DNA from: Muricea muricata
Lineage: Eukaryota > Cnidaria > Anthozoa > Malacalcyonacea > Plexauridae
Reading direction: 5' to 3'
DNA length: 64,000 nt
NCBI GenBank assembly: GCA_963855995.1
Contig: OY979718.1
Location: forward strand, 27,757,782 to 27,821,781
The notes beneath the pieces were generated by a model that was not told the origin of the DNA, ran no database searches, and worked only from the letters and a program-made list of their open reading frames with translations. The position numbers were made by a program, and so were the translations under genes. Shown here one piece after another: positions 34,447 to 47,571 of the stretch. Positions within the stretch are counted from its first letter, which is position 1; each line of letters starts with the position of its first letter.

Positions 34447-34745
34447 TTTCACCTTTCCCTACATGTTTGTTACTAGAAGCCTAAGTAAGTTATTTTATTC
34501 CCATGTTGTATTGTCGTGCAATTAATTTTTGTACATTCAATACCAAAATCCATACGCTTCTGTAAAATTCTAAAATTTGTTCCATTTTTTTCGATATAGT
34601 GCCCCCGGGGTTAAAACGCAAGACCATACCAATAGATTCCACACAAAGGACCTAAAACGGAGGACGGATATTGATAAATATACTCAGCATGATGAAGTAG
34701 AAACATGTTCACAGGGGTTGTCTACATAAAACCTCAATAGTTATT

Positions 34746-34751
34746 AATAAA
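34746..34751 (+). terminator. Polyadenylation signal, copy A
   Basis: AATAAA followed about 20 bp later by a T/G-rich stretch (TTTTTTGTTTTGTCG). Identical context in copy B at 57513. Confidence 0.7.
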
Positions 34752-34879
34752 GTTCATTGAAAACACTTTTTTGTTTTGTCGTATCTAAAATATGTATTCA
34801 TGGATGTATAAGTGAGGGAAAAATCCATAAAAAATATGGAAAATTTTGTCGTAAATTTTTCACTCATGGAAATAAGCTC

Positions 34880-35828
34880 ATGGAAACGCGTCGCCATCCT
34901 CCTTTTCACAGTAGTGAGCAAAAATTTTATGCCATCTTAGTCCCCGTATACACCTGCTAGGGAAATCGGAGGATTCGTTTTACCGTTTACAGTAAGGATA
35001 CAAAATTATCACAGATAGATCATGAATACGGAACTTTCGAATCCGGAAAAGTTTGTGGGGTCTTTGTATCGGAGAAAGTTTGAATCCGACAAAACTTCTC
35101 CTGTAAACTCTTTCCATAAAGAATTTGAGTGAACTTGCTCCATCATGTGGTTTTCAAATTGATTGGTATTATTTTCAACTGTCAAAATCAGTCAAAAAAT
35201 CACGAAATAATATTGGTAGAATCACGGTTGGGCTTTATCTATTGATAATCGCTGTGCGAGGCTGTGCAGTATAAACGCCGTCGACCTGAAAGTCAAGCAA
35301 TCCGGATATTTTTACAAATCCGGAAACTTTTACCCTAGTGTAAACCGAGTCTTATATTGGCTATTGCCAAAAAAATCAGGGCTGCGTCTTTCAGATAATC
35401 TAACTAATTAGGATTGTATCAACGTTTTGCCAAACTTTTGTGACATTATATTCTAAACTGCAAGTGCCGTAATAACCGGATATCTATGAGTTTCAATACT
35501 TTTTTGGAAATTTATTTCTGGAAAAGTACTTTTGGGTCTCTAACGCTTGTACACTCAGTATCCAATGTTTCCCCAATCTTTAATTTTGCTTCAATACAAA
35601 AGTTTCACCAGCTGCATAATTTCCCCGATAGTTTGTTTTTATAATACCCTTCTTGTTTTCTTTCAAGTTACTTTACTTTTTTTCAGCATACAAAGCAATC
35701 AATACATCCTTTGCATTTTTGTACATGTCGTACTGAATATTCTTATTCGTGCTTGCTATTGACCATAACTTATTGATGTCTTCATTCATGGACGTTTTTA
35801 AACTTACCGTGAGACAGTTTGGCATACT
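34880..35828. other. Unannotated AT-rich spacer
   Basis: No gene recognised. It contains short near-duplicated phrases around GAATCCGGAAAAGTTTGTGGGG (about 35,040-35,095), perhaps an old inserted repeat. Confidence 0.4.
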
Positions 35829-35851
35829 AATAATAATAATAATAATAATAA
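35829..35851. repeat. Short (TAA)n tract at LINE 3' end
   Basis: Eight TAA units directly abutting the 3' end of the minus-strand RLE-type LINE. Confidence 0.9.
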
Positions 35852-37256
35852 TGAAAACTTTATTAACTTTTTGATATATATGTACAAACAATTGTAAATC
35901 TCACTTATACAGGTAACTTACAATTCGTCAACTGAGAGTTAACAAGGTCTATCTGTAGTTTGAGAAGTTTGGAGAAGATCACTCTTGAATTTTCAGGAAT
36001 TGAACAAAGTTGCTCATTACAATTAATTTTGTGTTAGTAATGATTTTGTATCTCCTACGAGTTTATGTAACTGAAATTTTTGTTTCAGCTTCCGAAAGTT
36101 TAAAAGTGATCTTCTCCCAACTTCCCAGAACACAGATAGACCTTGTTAACCCTCGGTTGACGAATTGGCTACTTGAAATCACCATTATACTCTACAACAC
36201 ACAATAATCTAATCTATATATACACAAATGATATTAAATATTTAAAATTTCATTAAATCAGGAATTGTCCATTCGATCCTTGTTGCGACAACAAAAGATA
36301 TTGTAAGATGATCTAATGCAGATGTTAATAATTTTCTTTATACAATATTTAGTTTGAGTTTCACAAACATCAAGGTCATTGAGCATTTTCAAAAATGTAG
36401 AAGATTCTTTGTCAAAAACTCCAAGTGCACTAATAGAAAGATTGATGAATTCAACGGATTTAAAACGTTTCTTTTGCTCCTTAATAACATTCATGTATTT
36501 AGCCTGTTTACGTTTACTATTATTTCTAAGATTAGTTTCATATCCCACAGTTAATTCAATAACATACAAACAGTTGTTATTCGTCGTTAGGAACAAATCA
36601 GGCCGATATTTGTCACCAGTTACAATTGAAGGGTTGAGAAATCCAGGAAGGTAAACATAAAGCTTTTTGGAATGTATAGGTTGTAGAATATTATTAGCAA
36701 TGAAGTTAAATACTGAGTCGTGTCTCCAAGTGAATCGATTTAAATATGAGTTACAACCAGCTACGACATGTAACAAGGATTCAGGATTAAGACAAAAAGA
36801 GCAATCAGCTGTCGAAGGCGCCATTTTGAAAGGTTTCTGTGGGTCGGAAGGGTGTTGTTTATGTAGCGGATCGTGAAGTTAAAAATGTTTTTGGGAGCTT
36901 TGATTGACAGGCTGACCAGATAATATTAACTTGAGATAGGGAGAATTTTGTCACGCTGGAAAAGAAGGATCCTTGGGATGTCAAATGGTTTTTAAGCTTA
37001 TCTTCTTGACTCGATCGAAACTTTGTAATGACTTCCTTTGTAGAATTATAAGTATCATATTGAATATTAGTGTGATTACTTGTTAATTTCCAGAGATGAT
37101 TGACGGAATCATTAGGTGATGACTTTAGTGCATTTCAAAGGGTTGATTGACATTGTGTAAATTTTATCGATGGGAGAATATTATTAAGACCAAATTTGTT
37201 ATAGTTTAGGAATACGTTACTCAAAGTTCCTGATACTGGTACATCAAGCCACTTGC
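35852..37256 (-). pseudogene. RLE-bearing LINE (R2 superclade, R4/Dong-like), 3' fragment 1
   Basis: The minus strand encodes the C-terminal zinc knuckle and restriction-like endonuclease of an R2-type LINE: CSFCLNPESLLHVVAGC, then YRPDLFLTTNNNCLYVIELT (PD...E-type catalytic motif), then YCIKKIINICIRSSYNIFCC, to a stop at 36258. The 3' untranslated region ends at (TAA)n (35829-35851) and the truncated 5' side abuts the next (TAA)n at 37,257. A 55-bp inverted repeat at about 35,930-35,985 and 36,107-36,162 lies in the 3' part. R4/Dong elements are known to insert in TAA repeats. Confidence 0.75.
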
Positions 37257-37601
<345 letters not shown>

Positions 37602-39743
37602 TTTTAAACAGTAGAAATCTTTATTAATGAAATTGAAGTTACAAAATCATTAGATTTACAATCTAAATATAAGAGAAATAGTTCACTATTTTAAGCAGAT
37701 AGGTCCATTCTCTACACATATATATCGATAGCAGCTAATAGAAACTCAGCAAGTCTGGATTATTCCAAGGTTTATTCCTTCTACAATAAATATAAAATGT
37801 TGCTCTAAAAGCTACCTCCATGCACTTTCTAATAATTCGTTCATCATTCAGATCAAATGTCCGTAATAGTGTGCGAAATCTATCAATATCCTTTGACACA
37901 AAACCTAGAGTGGTAACTTCAAGTGTAATGACTTCAAACGAACAGAAGTCGATTCCCAGTTGCGACTTAGGAAACAAATTTTTTTTTATTCCAAAAGTGT
38001 GACATTTATTTACTCGGATGTACAAATCGGCCCAAGAAGACCACTTACTGAATGCATTGCACAATAGTTGATTATCTTCGTTGTGCGCAGATATTATTGC
38101 AGCATCATCTGCAAATTGAAACCAATGACGCGGTCTCAATGACACATCGTTAACATAACCGAGACAGTGAATTTTTTCATCTTTTATCGTGTTAATAAGT
38201 GAATTTACGCACAAATTAAACAATAAAGGGGACAATATATAATTCAGCAGTTCAGTATGTTCAACTGTTCCAGAAACACCTGGCCAAAAGCCCTTTTGAA
38301 TGTTTGTTTCAATGTATTTATTCTCACATACAAACTTGAAAATTTTGTTCCTTATTACCGAGGTCAAAACTTTCAGCATGACTGGCTCCAAAGCAATTGG
38401 CCGAAAATTTGCTGGGTTATCGGGTAAATCCTTTTTATAAATAAGAACCGCTACTGCCCGCTTCCAAATCGTCGGAATATATTTTTCTGTCCAACATTTC
38501 GAGATTATTCTCCAAAGCTGAGTCCTCAAAATGGGACACCGTTTAAAAGGAATAATGCTTATCTGATCAATAGGGCAGGGCGAACCACTGCTTTTCATTT
38601 TCCAAATTATTTTCGTGATTTCTCTGTAAGTTGGGCACTCCAAATCGAAGTCGATCGATGCCACAGGGAATGGTTTTAACCACGATGGAAAGTTAAATTG
38701 ACGAATTTTAAACTTTTCCAGAAAAACATTTTTGAAAAAGTCATAACAGGTCGATTCGTCAAAATTTGGTTGCTGAGATTCTGCCTGCTCGAACTCTCCT
38801 TTACAAAATTTCCAGAAATCTTTACTCAACTCTTCTTCATAATTGCGTACGTGATCTTGAGAGCGCAATTTCTTGCGCAACAGTTTACTAACATATCTTA
38901 TTTCTTCTACATTTCCGCACTGAAGTTTCAAATTTCTAAGAATTTTCTTAAGCTTAGATTTAGACACCGTATTATATTGACTGAATTTACTTCTGGGCTT
39001 AACTTGGTCATAGTCGTTAAAATACGCCCACATCATTCTATTCAAATGATCTATTTCCATATTCAAATCACCTAATTCCCTTGAAGTATTTAGCTGTGTA
39101 CTGAAATATTCATTTGCCCTGTCCCATTCAGATTGCGTTCTTGGGAGTTTTACTCCAACCAACAACGATGGTTTTGGACTTACGAAAACAGGACTAGGCA
39201 TACCAGTTGAAACCTCATCTACTACAGCTCTATCAGAACTGTTAATATCAACGAATAAGTCCGATAAAGTGCCAACATTGTTCTCAACAAAGCATGATCT
39301 GCGATGCAAAGTCAACGAGCGGCGGCTTGAAAATATACGACCACAATAGCACTTAAAGTTTACACACTCACCAACCGACCCAATTTCAACGTTGACATTA
39401 GCTTGACTAGTCCCAGTGTTTGATGTACGCTTTTCGTTTCTTTGCCCTTCATTTTCAGTCTGGGATGAATGACCAACGCGGTGTTTACATCGCCAGACAT
39501 GTCTTCCCAAAGACTTGAAATCTTTGCCACAATACTCACAGACCGTCGCATTAACACTCCAAAACTTCCCCAATAGCAACCAGAGTAACGCAATATTGAT
39601 CAGGAAGAAGCCTTTCATGTTTATACCAAATTTACAGTAGCTCAAAACTATCGAAAGTGCAGTGAAACTTGAAAACTTTTAAAAATATGGCAGGAGCGCC
39701 GAAAGCATGACCGCCCCCGATGCCAATCTCTGCATAATGTCTC
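37602..39743 (-). mobile_element. R4/Dong-like LINE copy 2, internally deleted
   Basis: A minus-strand element lying between two (TAA)n arrays with 3' end at 37602. It retains both termini but only part of the open reading frame, as described in the CDS entry. Confidence 0.75.
37735..39645 (-). CDS. R2-superclade reverse transcriptase / endonuclease protein with internal deletions
   Basis: One open frame of 636 aa. Near the N terminus are two zinc-finger motifs: C36-C39...H49-C53 (CEYCGKDFKSLGRHVWRC) and CYCGRIFSSRRSLTLHRRSC near residue 100, as in R2-type LINEs where they bind target DNA. The RT follows with SSGSPCPIDQ, FRPIALEPVMLKVLTSVI and a GFWPGVSGTVEHTELL block. The text then jumps straight to SPLLFNLCVNSLI, so the stretch with RT motif A is missing. 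FADDAAIISA is present. After about residue 555 it jumps to the end of the endonuclease (FDLNDERIIRKCMEVAFRAT, then YIYCRRN), so the knuckle and catalytic endonuclease are also lost. Both deletions are in frame. The protein is not expected to be active. Confidence 0.8.
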   Translation of the reverse strand: MSYCKFGINMKGFFLINIALLWLLLGKFWSVNATVCEYCGKDFKSLGRHVWRCKHRVGHSSQTENEGQRNEKRTSNTGTSQANVNVEIGSVGECVNFKCYCGRIFSSRRSLTLHRRSCFVENNVGTLSDLFVDINSSDRAVVDEVSTGMPSPVFVSPKPSLLVGVKLPRTQSEWDRANEYFSTQLNTSRELGDLNMEIDHLNRMMWAYFNDYDQVKPRSKFSQYNTVSKSKLKKILRNLKLQCGNVEEIRYVSKLLRKKLRSQDHVRNYEEELSKDFWKFCKGEFEQAESQQPNFDESTCYDFFKNVFLEKFKIRQFNFPSWLKPFPVASIDFDLECPTYREITKIIWKMKSSGSPCPIDQISIIPFKRCPILRTQLWRIISKCWTEKYIPTIWKRAVAVLIYKKDLPDNPANFRPIALEPVMLKVLTSVIRNKIFKFVCENKYIETNIQKGFWPGVSGTVEHTELLNYILSPLLFNLCVNSLINTIKDEKIHCLGYVNDVSLRPRHWFQFADDAAIISAHNEDNQLLCNAFSKWSSWADLYIRVNKCHTFGIKKNLFPKSQLGIDFCSFEVITLEVTTLGFVSKDIDRFRTLLRTFDLNDERIIRKCMEVAFRATFYIYCRRNKPWNNPDLLSFY

Positions 39744-40615
<872 letters not shown>

Positions 40616-40740
40616 GCGTAATGCGGGGCAAAACGAGACAGTGGGGCTAAATGAGACACTTTGGCTTAAATGAATATAGCGAGTGATCTACCGCTATTTG
40701 CCTAATAAGGAATTGCGGGCTCATTCGTGATGCTTCTTGG

Positions 40741-40964
40741 CATAGAATAAGAATACATAGAAGAGCCACTCGCGTCGGAGCCTTTGAAGTTTTTGAAGCC
40801 GCGCATGTCGCATTACGCACGTTATTAGCCTTTTCTCAGCCAGTCAATTGCATTTTCTGGCCAATAGGAATGCTGAACTGGCTGGTGGCAGCCAGTAAAC
40901 TGCATAAACATAGGGTGACATGTTGCACTGCTGAGTGGCCCTTCTATTCATTTCTTATTCTATG
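40741..40964 (+). mobile_element. 224-bp MITE, copy 1
   Basis: Ends CATAGAATAAGAA and TTATTCTATG, flanked by CTTGG (40736-40740 and 40965-40969). Same family as 41522-41745 but in the opposite orientation. Confidence 0.85.
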
Positions 40965-41521
40965 CTTGGCTTGTTTTGAAAGTTATTACAAATCAAAGGC
41001 TAATTTCTGACGAGAATTATCCTGAATTTTGTGAGTGACATTGGATCCTGTCTGGTTAAATTAAGGTACATTATTATTTTATATTTTAAATAGTATTTCT
41101 TTTCTCTCGCAAGTCGTAACGATCGAATAAAACCTTATTTATTTAAGAGGCATTAGCATGTGCCCTTTCATGTCAGATGTATATTTTGTTAATGTTGACT
41201 GTAATTTTTCGCATTGGACGACTTTTAATTCACTCAGGCAGTTGGGGCAAAATGAGACAAGCCTACAGCCTTTTAAGTTTGTATACTTAATATGTGAACC
41301 TTTTTGTTTGTCGTTATCTGTTGTTGTGTTTACTAAATGATTCTGCACAACAGCACAATATTAATGTTGTCTCAATAAAGCAAACTCGCCAATTCTTTAT
41401 GGATTTATTGCCAATGTAACATGTAAATAGGTCACCAAATTCTGGTGTGACACCAGTTACACATCATCCAATTCAAGTTGTGTGAAATTTTACCTAGAAA
41501 TGTTGCACCAATGGTCATTAG

Positions 41522-41745
41522 CATAGAATAAGAAATGAATAGAAGGGCCACTCAGCAGTGCAACATGTCTCCCTATGTTTATGCAGTTTACTGGCTGCCA
41601 CCAGCCAGTTCAGCATTCCTATTGGCCAGAAAATGCAATTGACTGGCTGAGAAAATGCTAATAACGTGCGTAATGCGACATGCGCGGCTTCAAAAACTTC
41701 AAAGGCTCCAACGCAAGTGGCCCTTCTGTGTATTCTTATTCTATG
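41522..41745 (-). mobile_element. 224-bp MITE, copy 2
   Basis: Same length and ends as copy 1, flanked by the 8-bp direct duplication GTCATTAG (41514-41521 and 41746-41753). An 8-bp duplication fits a hAT- or P-type transposase. Confidence 0.9.
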
Positions 41746-42806
41746 GTCATTAGTATATGACTTTACTGCAAAATAAGCAATATTAACAACAATTTTAAAT
41801 TTGGCTGCAAACTCATTGGTCATGATTTTTTGCCGATCAACCAAAATGAAACCCTGATCTGTCATTTCGAAAACCACTTGTGACTGATGTATATAGTGTG
41901 AATAAAATGCCTGTCCACTGTATTATAATACTGGGGCAACTGTGTTAAATAAGCTGTGTGTGAGTGGCTTATAAATACTCAAATGTTGTGAAAATAGTTT
42001 AATAAGTGTACATATGTCAGTGATAGTTATAGTCTCGAAGATGTTATAAAGCGGCATGTCTCTTGTTAGCGACCAGTGGTAGGCATGGTCGAACTACCAT
42101 AATATTATTTATTCTATTTGTATTCAGTGACATGTGTCAGTGGTGTTAAGTTTGTCCCACCAGTGATGAACTTGAAAGAAAAAACAAGTCTGCTTTGATC
42201 GACCATGCTTCAGAACCTGCTGGCCTCTGTTCTCCAACGAGTGAATAGACTATGACTGGTTTCTGATGTTTCATCAACATTTTGTCATCCAGCCCTAGCC
42301 TGCAAAATGTTCCTAAGATCTGACACTGAGCATGTGCAAGATATACCAAATGTCATGTGTGTGATGTGTTCTGGTCCAAGTCTGCTGCAGGCAAGGAGTG
42401 AGATAAATGCTCCTTGTTTGAACATTATGGTAACAGGAAAACTGTCAATCCATGGTAGTCATCTGAAATGCAACCTGTGATTTGTTTATATATTAAGAAA
42501 CTGATAGTTAATGTATTGTTACATTTAGTTAAATCATTTGATCAAAAATTTTTTTATTTTTGAACATTTTTGTAGCATTTTATTTGCCTGTCTCATTTTG
42601 CCCCACATGCTGGCTTGTGCCATAATGACTTGTTGTTTTTGTTCTCATAACACGACAGCCATGTCTCCAAAAGAGTTTTTCTTCTCTGTATTGCTAGTCA
42701 TGAGTCTATTTAACATAATCATTATGAAAAAAGTACTTGATTTTGCTTTCATGCTTTTTTATAGCAAGTGAAATCCTTAAGTGTCTCGTTTTGCCCCGCA
42801 TTACGC

Positions 42807-43117
<311 letters not shown>

Positions 43118-43118
<1 letters not shown>

Positions 43119-44571
43119 ACTCTATTTAGGCTCGATAGCCCCAATAGGTTTTTACAAGCCTCTTTTCGTGGGGGTCGAGAGACACATACATACAATTGAT
43201 ACAATCTATATATAATAACTACAAAATAGACATTAAACTATAAAATTGAATTGAGGTAGGACTGATAAAAATGCGTATAGCAAGCTATGACAAGCAAGAC
43301 GCCAGAGACTTAGACTCACGAATATGTAGCGGAGAGTTCATTATATAACTTAGGACCATTAACACTAAATGCTCGTTTATATACACTAGATCTGGTAAAA
43401 GAAACTTCTAAATGTTTAGCTTCCACTGAGCGTCGACACATGGATGTTTTTGGCTCATAGTGGTTTAATATACTACCAATATAGCTTGGAGCCAATGAGT
43501 TAAGACCTCTATATACTAAAGTTACCACCTTTAGTTTATAGCGGTATGATAATGGAAACCATCGTAACTCACGGTAACTAAATGTCGTCTTCAGACAAAT
43601 ATATGTCACTACTCAGGATTAATCTCATTGATTTCTTTAATAAACGATCCAAACGCTTTAAATCATTTGCACCACAACATCCCCAGATTGACAAACAATA
43701 CTCAAAATGCGGTAGAATAAAACTGTTAAAAAACTGCTATCTGGCTGTACAGGGTAGAAAGGCTTTAATTTGATGAAGTAGGTAGAGTTTTACTCTTGAT
43801 CTTCTTGCACACCGTGTTAATATGTTCACTCCATGAAAGATCATTCTGAATCACAACTCCAAATAATTTTTCACTGTTCACATTATCCAAATGAATACTA
43901 TCGAAGTAAATATCCAATTCCTTCTTGGTTAGCATACTACGTTTCTTTAATTTGAAGTAGTGACAAGCACACACTTAGTTTTCCCGGCATTGGGACACAT
44001 CCTGTTCTCTTGACACCAATCATTAATATTAGCCAGTTCTGAATTAAGAACTAATTCCAAAGTCTCCGGTGACTTTGCAGCTGCGTAAAATGTTGCGTCA
44101 TCAGCAAACACGTTGACCTCACTATGACGAGTGATAAGAGGTAGGTCATTGATAAAAACAAGGAATAATAAAGGGACTAGAATTGACCCCTGGGGTACAC
44201 CCACATTCACGGGCATCCTATCTGAAAGTAGACCAGCAAAAGAAACAACTTGACTCCGGCCTCGGAGATAATCTCGAAAGAACAACAGAGCATTGCCATG
44301 TACCCCATAAATTTCCAGCTTTTGAATCAGCAACTGATGATTCACCAGGTCAAAAGCTTTTCTTAAATCCAAGGTAATTACTCCGACCAAGTCACGAGCA
44401 GCTACATGTTTACTCCAACAGTCAATTAGATGAGTTTGTGCTGTCTGACATGAGTGGCATGGAAGGCACGAAAACCAGATTGATTGGCATAAATCAAATC
44501 ATTAGTATTTATGTAACTAATTTGCCTGAACTGAAGAAGTCCTTTTCTCTGGTTTAAATAAACCAGCCGTA
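43118..44571 (-). pseudogene. APE-type LINE reverse transcriptase, truncated
   Basis: The minus strand encodes the RT core of a CR1/L2/Jockey-like [83 protein letters not shown], then after a frameshift near 43,960 KLFGVVIQNDLSWSEHIN, and after another break RYKLKVVTLVYRGLNSLAPS. The 5' side is cut at the (TA)n array (44,572) and the 3' end abuts (TAA)n. At least two frame breaks. Confidence 0.85.
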
Positions 44572-44576
44572 TATGT

Positions 44577-44979
<403 letters not shown>

Positions 44980-45048
44980 GTTAAAAGAAGCGTCTTCAGA
45001 CATTAAAAAGTAATAATAAAGAACGTTTAAAAAAACTTTATTAAAAAC

Positions 45049-45086
45049 GTCCAGACGTTTCGCCGGTTAGGGCTTCTTCAGTGGAC
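45049..45086 (-). ncRNA. Hammerhead ribozyme, left arm of PLE palindrome
   Basis: On the minus strand: GTCCA, CTGAAGA, A-GCC-loop-GGC hairpin, GAAACGTC, TGGAC. GTCCA/TGGAC form stem I; stem III is only A-U and C-G, as in PLE ribozymes that act as dimers. Cleavage is expected after GUC. Confidence 0.85.
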
Positions 45087-45190
45087 TGATCTTATAGTAA
45101 TATTCTTTTCCTTTGTACATGATTATTGAATAAATTAATGACTATTCACATGATTAAAAATAACTTGATTGAACTCTTGTACTGCTTATA

Positions 45191-45639
45191 TTAAATGCTA
45201 ATAACACGTCTTACACAACCGTTCATAATATTCCCAGAGTGTTTTTGGATTTCCATCGCTTCAATACATTTTCTTTGTCTATGGTTTTGAATATTTCCAT
45301 AAATTATTTTCCAAGTAATGTCGCTATAGCTGGGTTGCTCTTTTTCTCTCTTATGGTTCATAATATGTTTATACACAGTCTGTTTGTTCATTTTCAAATG
45401 TTCTTTTATTCGTGAACCAATCGTCCTTCCCGTTTCACCAAATAAAGACTTCCACAATGAGAGCAGCATATTTCGTAGTTCTTGAAGCAATTGTTTAAAT
45501 CTTTTGCACTTTTACAGGTTTCGCATTCTTCAGGGCAATTCATGCGGTCTTTAGGGGCCGAAAATACTTTAGATAGTGGCTTTCCATTTAAAAAACAAAT
45601 CTTCACATTCTTTATGCCAGAACGCCGTACAATGGCCAT
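45191..45639 (-). pseudogene. PLE GIY-YIG endonuclease, left arm, frameshifted
   Basis: Minus-strand frame with KICFLNGKPLSKVFSAPKDR, CETCKSAKDLNNC and ICCSHCGSLY, then a one-base loss, and in the next frame FGETGRTIGSRIKEHLKMNK to SGNIMNGCVRRVISI. This is the zinc-binding linker and GIY-YIG nuclease of a PLE. The identical break occurs in the right arm. Confidence 0.85.
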
Positions 45640-45777
45640 AGCACGTCTTTTGTAATCCTCGTTTATGTATGGTAATTTGAGGTAGATGGATTTCTCTGTA
45701 CAATCTTCAGCTGGTTTGTTATGTCTATTATTCTTAGTTTTTCGTATGACGTTTCGACAAAGGCTTTGGGATAACCA

Positions 45778-46138
45778 TTGTTAACAAAAGATCTCTTTAC
45801 TTCTTTAAGTGATTCCTTTGTGGCACGGGAATTTATCGATGATTATTTTGCAGTCTTGTTGTCCAGTTCACTGTCGGCGGAGCGGCTGTTGACCATAGCA
45901 AACAACCTAAATGATAAAATCCAGTTTACCCTAGAAGCACCGCACAACAACACGTTGCCCTTCTTAGATACACTGGTCTCATATGACTCTGAAGCCGAGT
46001 CCTTCTCCACCCAATTGTACATTAAGCCCATCCATAGCCGATCCATCTGCCATGGGATAGCCATGGCTCTATATCTTCGAAAAGGGCCATCTTAATTGGG
46101 GAAACCAAGAGAGCGATTGCATGTTCGACTAATTCCCG
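45778..46138 (+). pseudogene. PLE reverse transcriptase fragment at palindrome centre
   Basis: FIDDYFAVLLSSSLSAERLL, FTLEAPHNNTLPFLDTLVSY and FSTQLYIKPIHSRSICHG resemble the RT thumb region of PLEs (FLDT...YRKPTHS). The frame ends at 46,095; a shift continues the text (GETKRAIACSTNSRATKE) into the right arm. Confidence 0.75.
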
Positions 46139-46324
46139 TGCCACAAAGGAATCACTTAAAGAAGTAAAGAGATCTTTTGTTAACAATGGTTATCCCAAAG
46201 CCTTTGTCGAAACGTCATACGAAAAACTAAGAATAATAGACATAACAAACCAGCTGAAGATTGTACAGAGAAATCCATCTACCTCAAATTACCATACATA
46301 AACGAGGATTACAAAAGACGTGCT

Positions 46325-46773
46325 ATGGCCATTGTACGGCGTTCTGGCATAAAGAATGTGAAGATTTGTTTTTTAAATGGAAAGCCACTATCTAAAGTAT
46401 TTTCGGCCCCTAAAGACCGCATGAATTGCCCTGAAGAATGCGAAACCTGTAAAAGTGCAAAAGATTTAAACAATTGCTTCAAGAACTACGAAATATGCTG
46501 CTCTCATTGTGGAAGTCTTTATTTGGTGAAACGGGAAGGACGATTGGTTCACGAATAAAAGAACATTTGAAAATGAACAAACAGACTGTGTATAAACATA
46601 TTATGAACCATAAGAGAGAAAAAGAGCAACCCAGCTATAGCGACATTACTTGGAAAATAATTTATGGAAATATTCAAAACCATAGACAAAGAAAATGTAT
46701 TGAAGCGATGGAAATCCAAAAACACTCTGGGAATATTATGAACGGTTGTGTAGGACGTGTTATTAGCATTTAA
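46325..46773 (+). pseudogene. PLE GIY-YIG endonuclease, right arm, frameshifted
   Basis: Mirror copy of the left arm with the same one-base break after CSHCGSLY (near 46,520). It ends at TAA 46,771-46,773. The shared defect shows that the arms were copied from one template after the damage. Confidence 0.85.
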
Positions 46774-46880
46774 TATAAGCAGTACAAGAGTTCAATCAAG
46801 TTATTTTTAATCATGTGAATAGTCATTAATTTATTCAATAATCATGTACAAAGGAAAAGAATATTATTACTATAAGATCA

Positions 46881-46918
46881 GTCCACTGAAGAAGCCCTAA
46901 CCGGCGAAACGTCTGGAC
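46881..46918 (+). ncRNA. Hammerhead ribozyme, right arm of PLE palindrome
   Basis: Stem I GTCCA (46881-46885) with TGGAC (46914-46918); CTGAAGA 46886-46892; GCC/GGC stem II; GAAAC at 46906-46910; GUC at 46911-46913. Identical to the left-arm copy. Confidence 0.87.
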
Positions 46919-46986
46919 GTTTTTAATAAAGTTTTTTTAAACGTTCTTTATTATTACTTTTTAATGTCTGAAGACGCTTCTTTTAA

Positions 46987-47455
<469 letters not shown>

Positions 47456-47571
47456 ATATTGCTCTGCTATCTCGTATCGAGCACTCTGATTGTCAAGAAG
47501 AACAACGTGTATGTATATTCCGCTCCTGATGTTGAGCACTCTATCTTTCTCGGCATAACGTCTACAGTACG

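Larger units (their letters stand above)
29485..34879 (+). repeat. Segmental duplication, copy A
   Basis: Collinear with 50411-57620. It contains a PLE remnant (minus strand), about 1.7 kb without a gene (29.8-31.5 kb), the cysteine-rich peptide gene and a frameshifted small secreted-peptide gene. Copy B has extra blocks of about 0.5 and 1.5 kb. Confidence 0.92.
40616..42806. mobile_element. Non-autonomous DNA transposon inserted into (TAA)n
   Basis: It begins GCGTAATGCGGGGCAAAACG and ends with the reverse complement; the 25-bp terminal repeat continues AGACA. It sits exactly inside a (TAA)n array with TA on both sides (40614-40615 and 42807-42808), consistent with a TA target. Variants of GGGGCAAAATGAGACA recur inside (about 41,245 and 42,595, inverted). 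No transposase gene is seen. Two 224-bp MITEs are nested inside. Confidence 0.85.
44985..46986. mobile_element. Penelope-like element as a 2-kb palindrome
   Basis: The left arm (44985 to about 45,830, minus-strand coding) and right arm (about 46,130 to 46,986, plus-strand coding) are reverse complements with very few differences; one visible change is CVRRV versus CVGRV. Both arms carry the same GIY-YIG region, 3' untranslated region and hammerhead ribozyme, and both end at (TA)n. The 300-bp centre keeps the end of an RT (FIDDYFAVLLSSSLSAERLL and TLPFLDTLVSYDSEAESFS). Confidence 0.9.
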
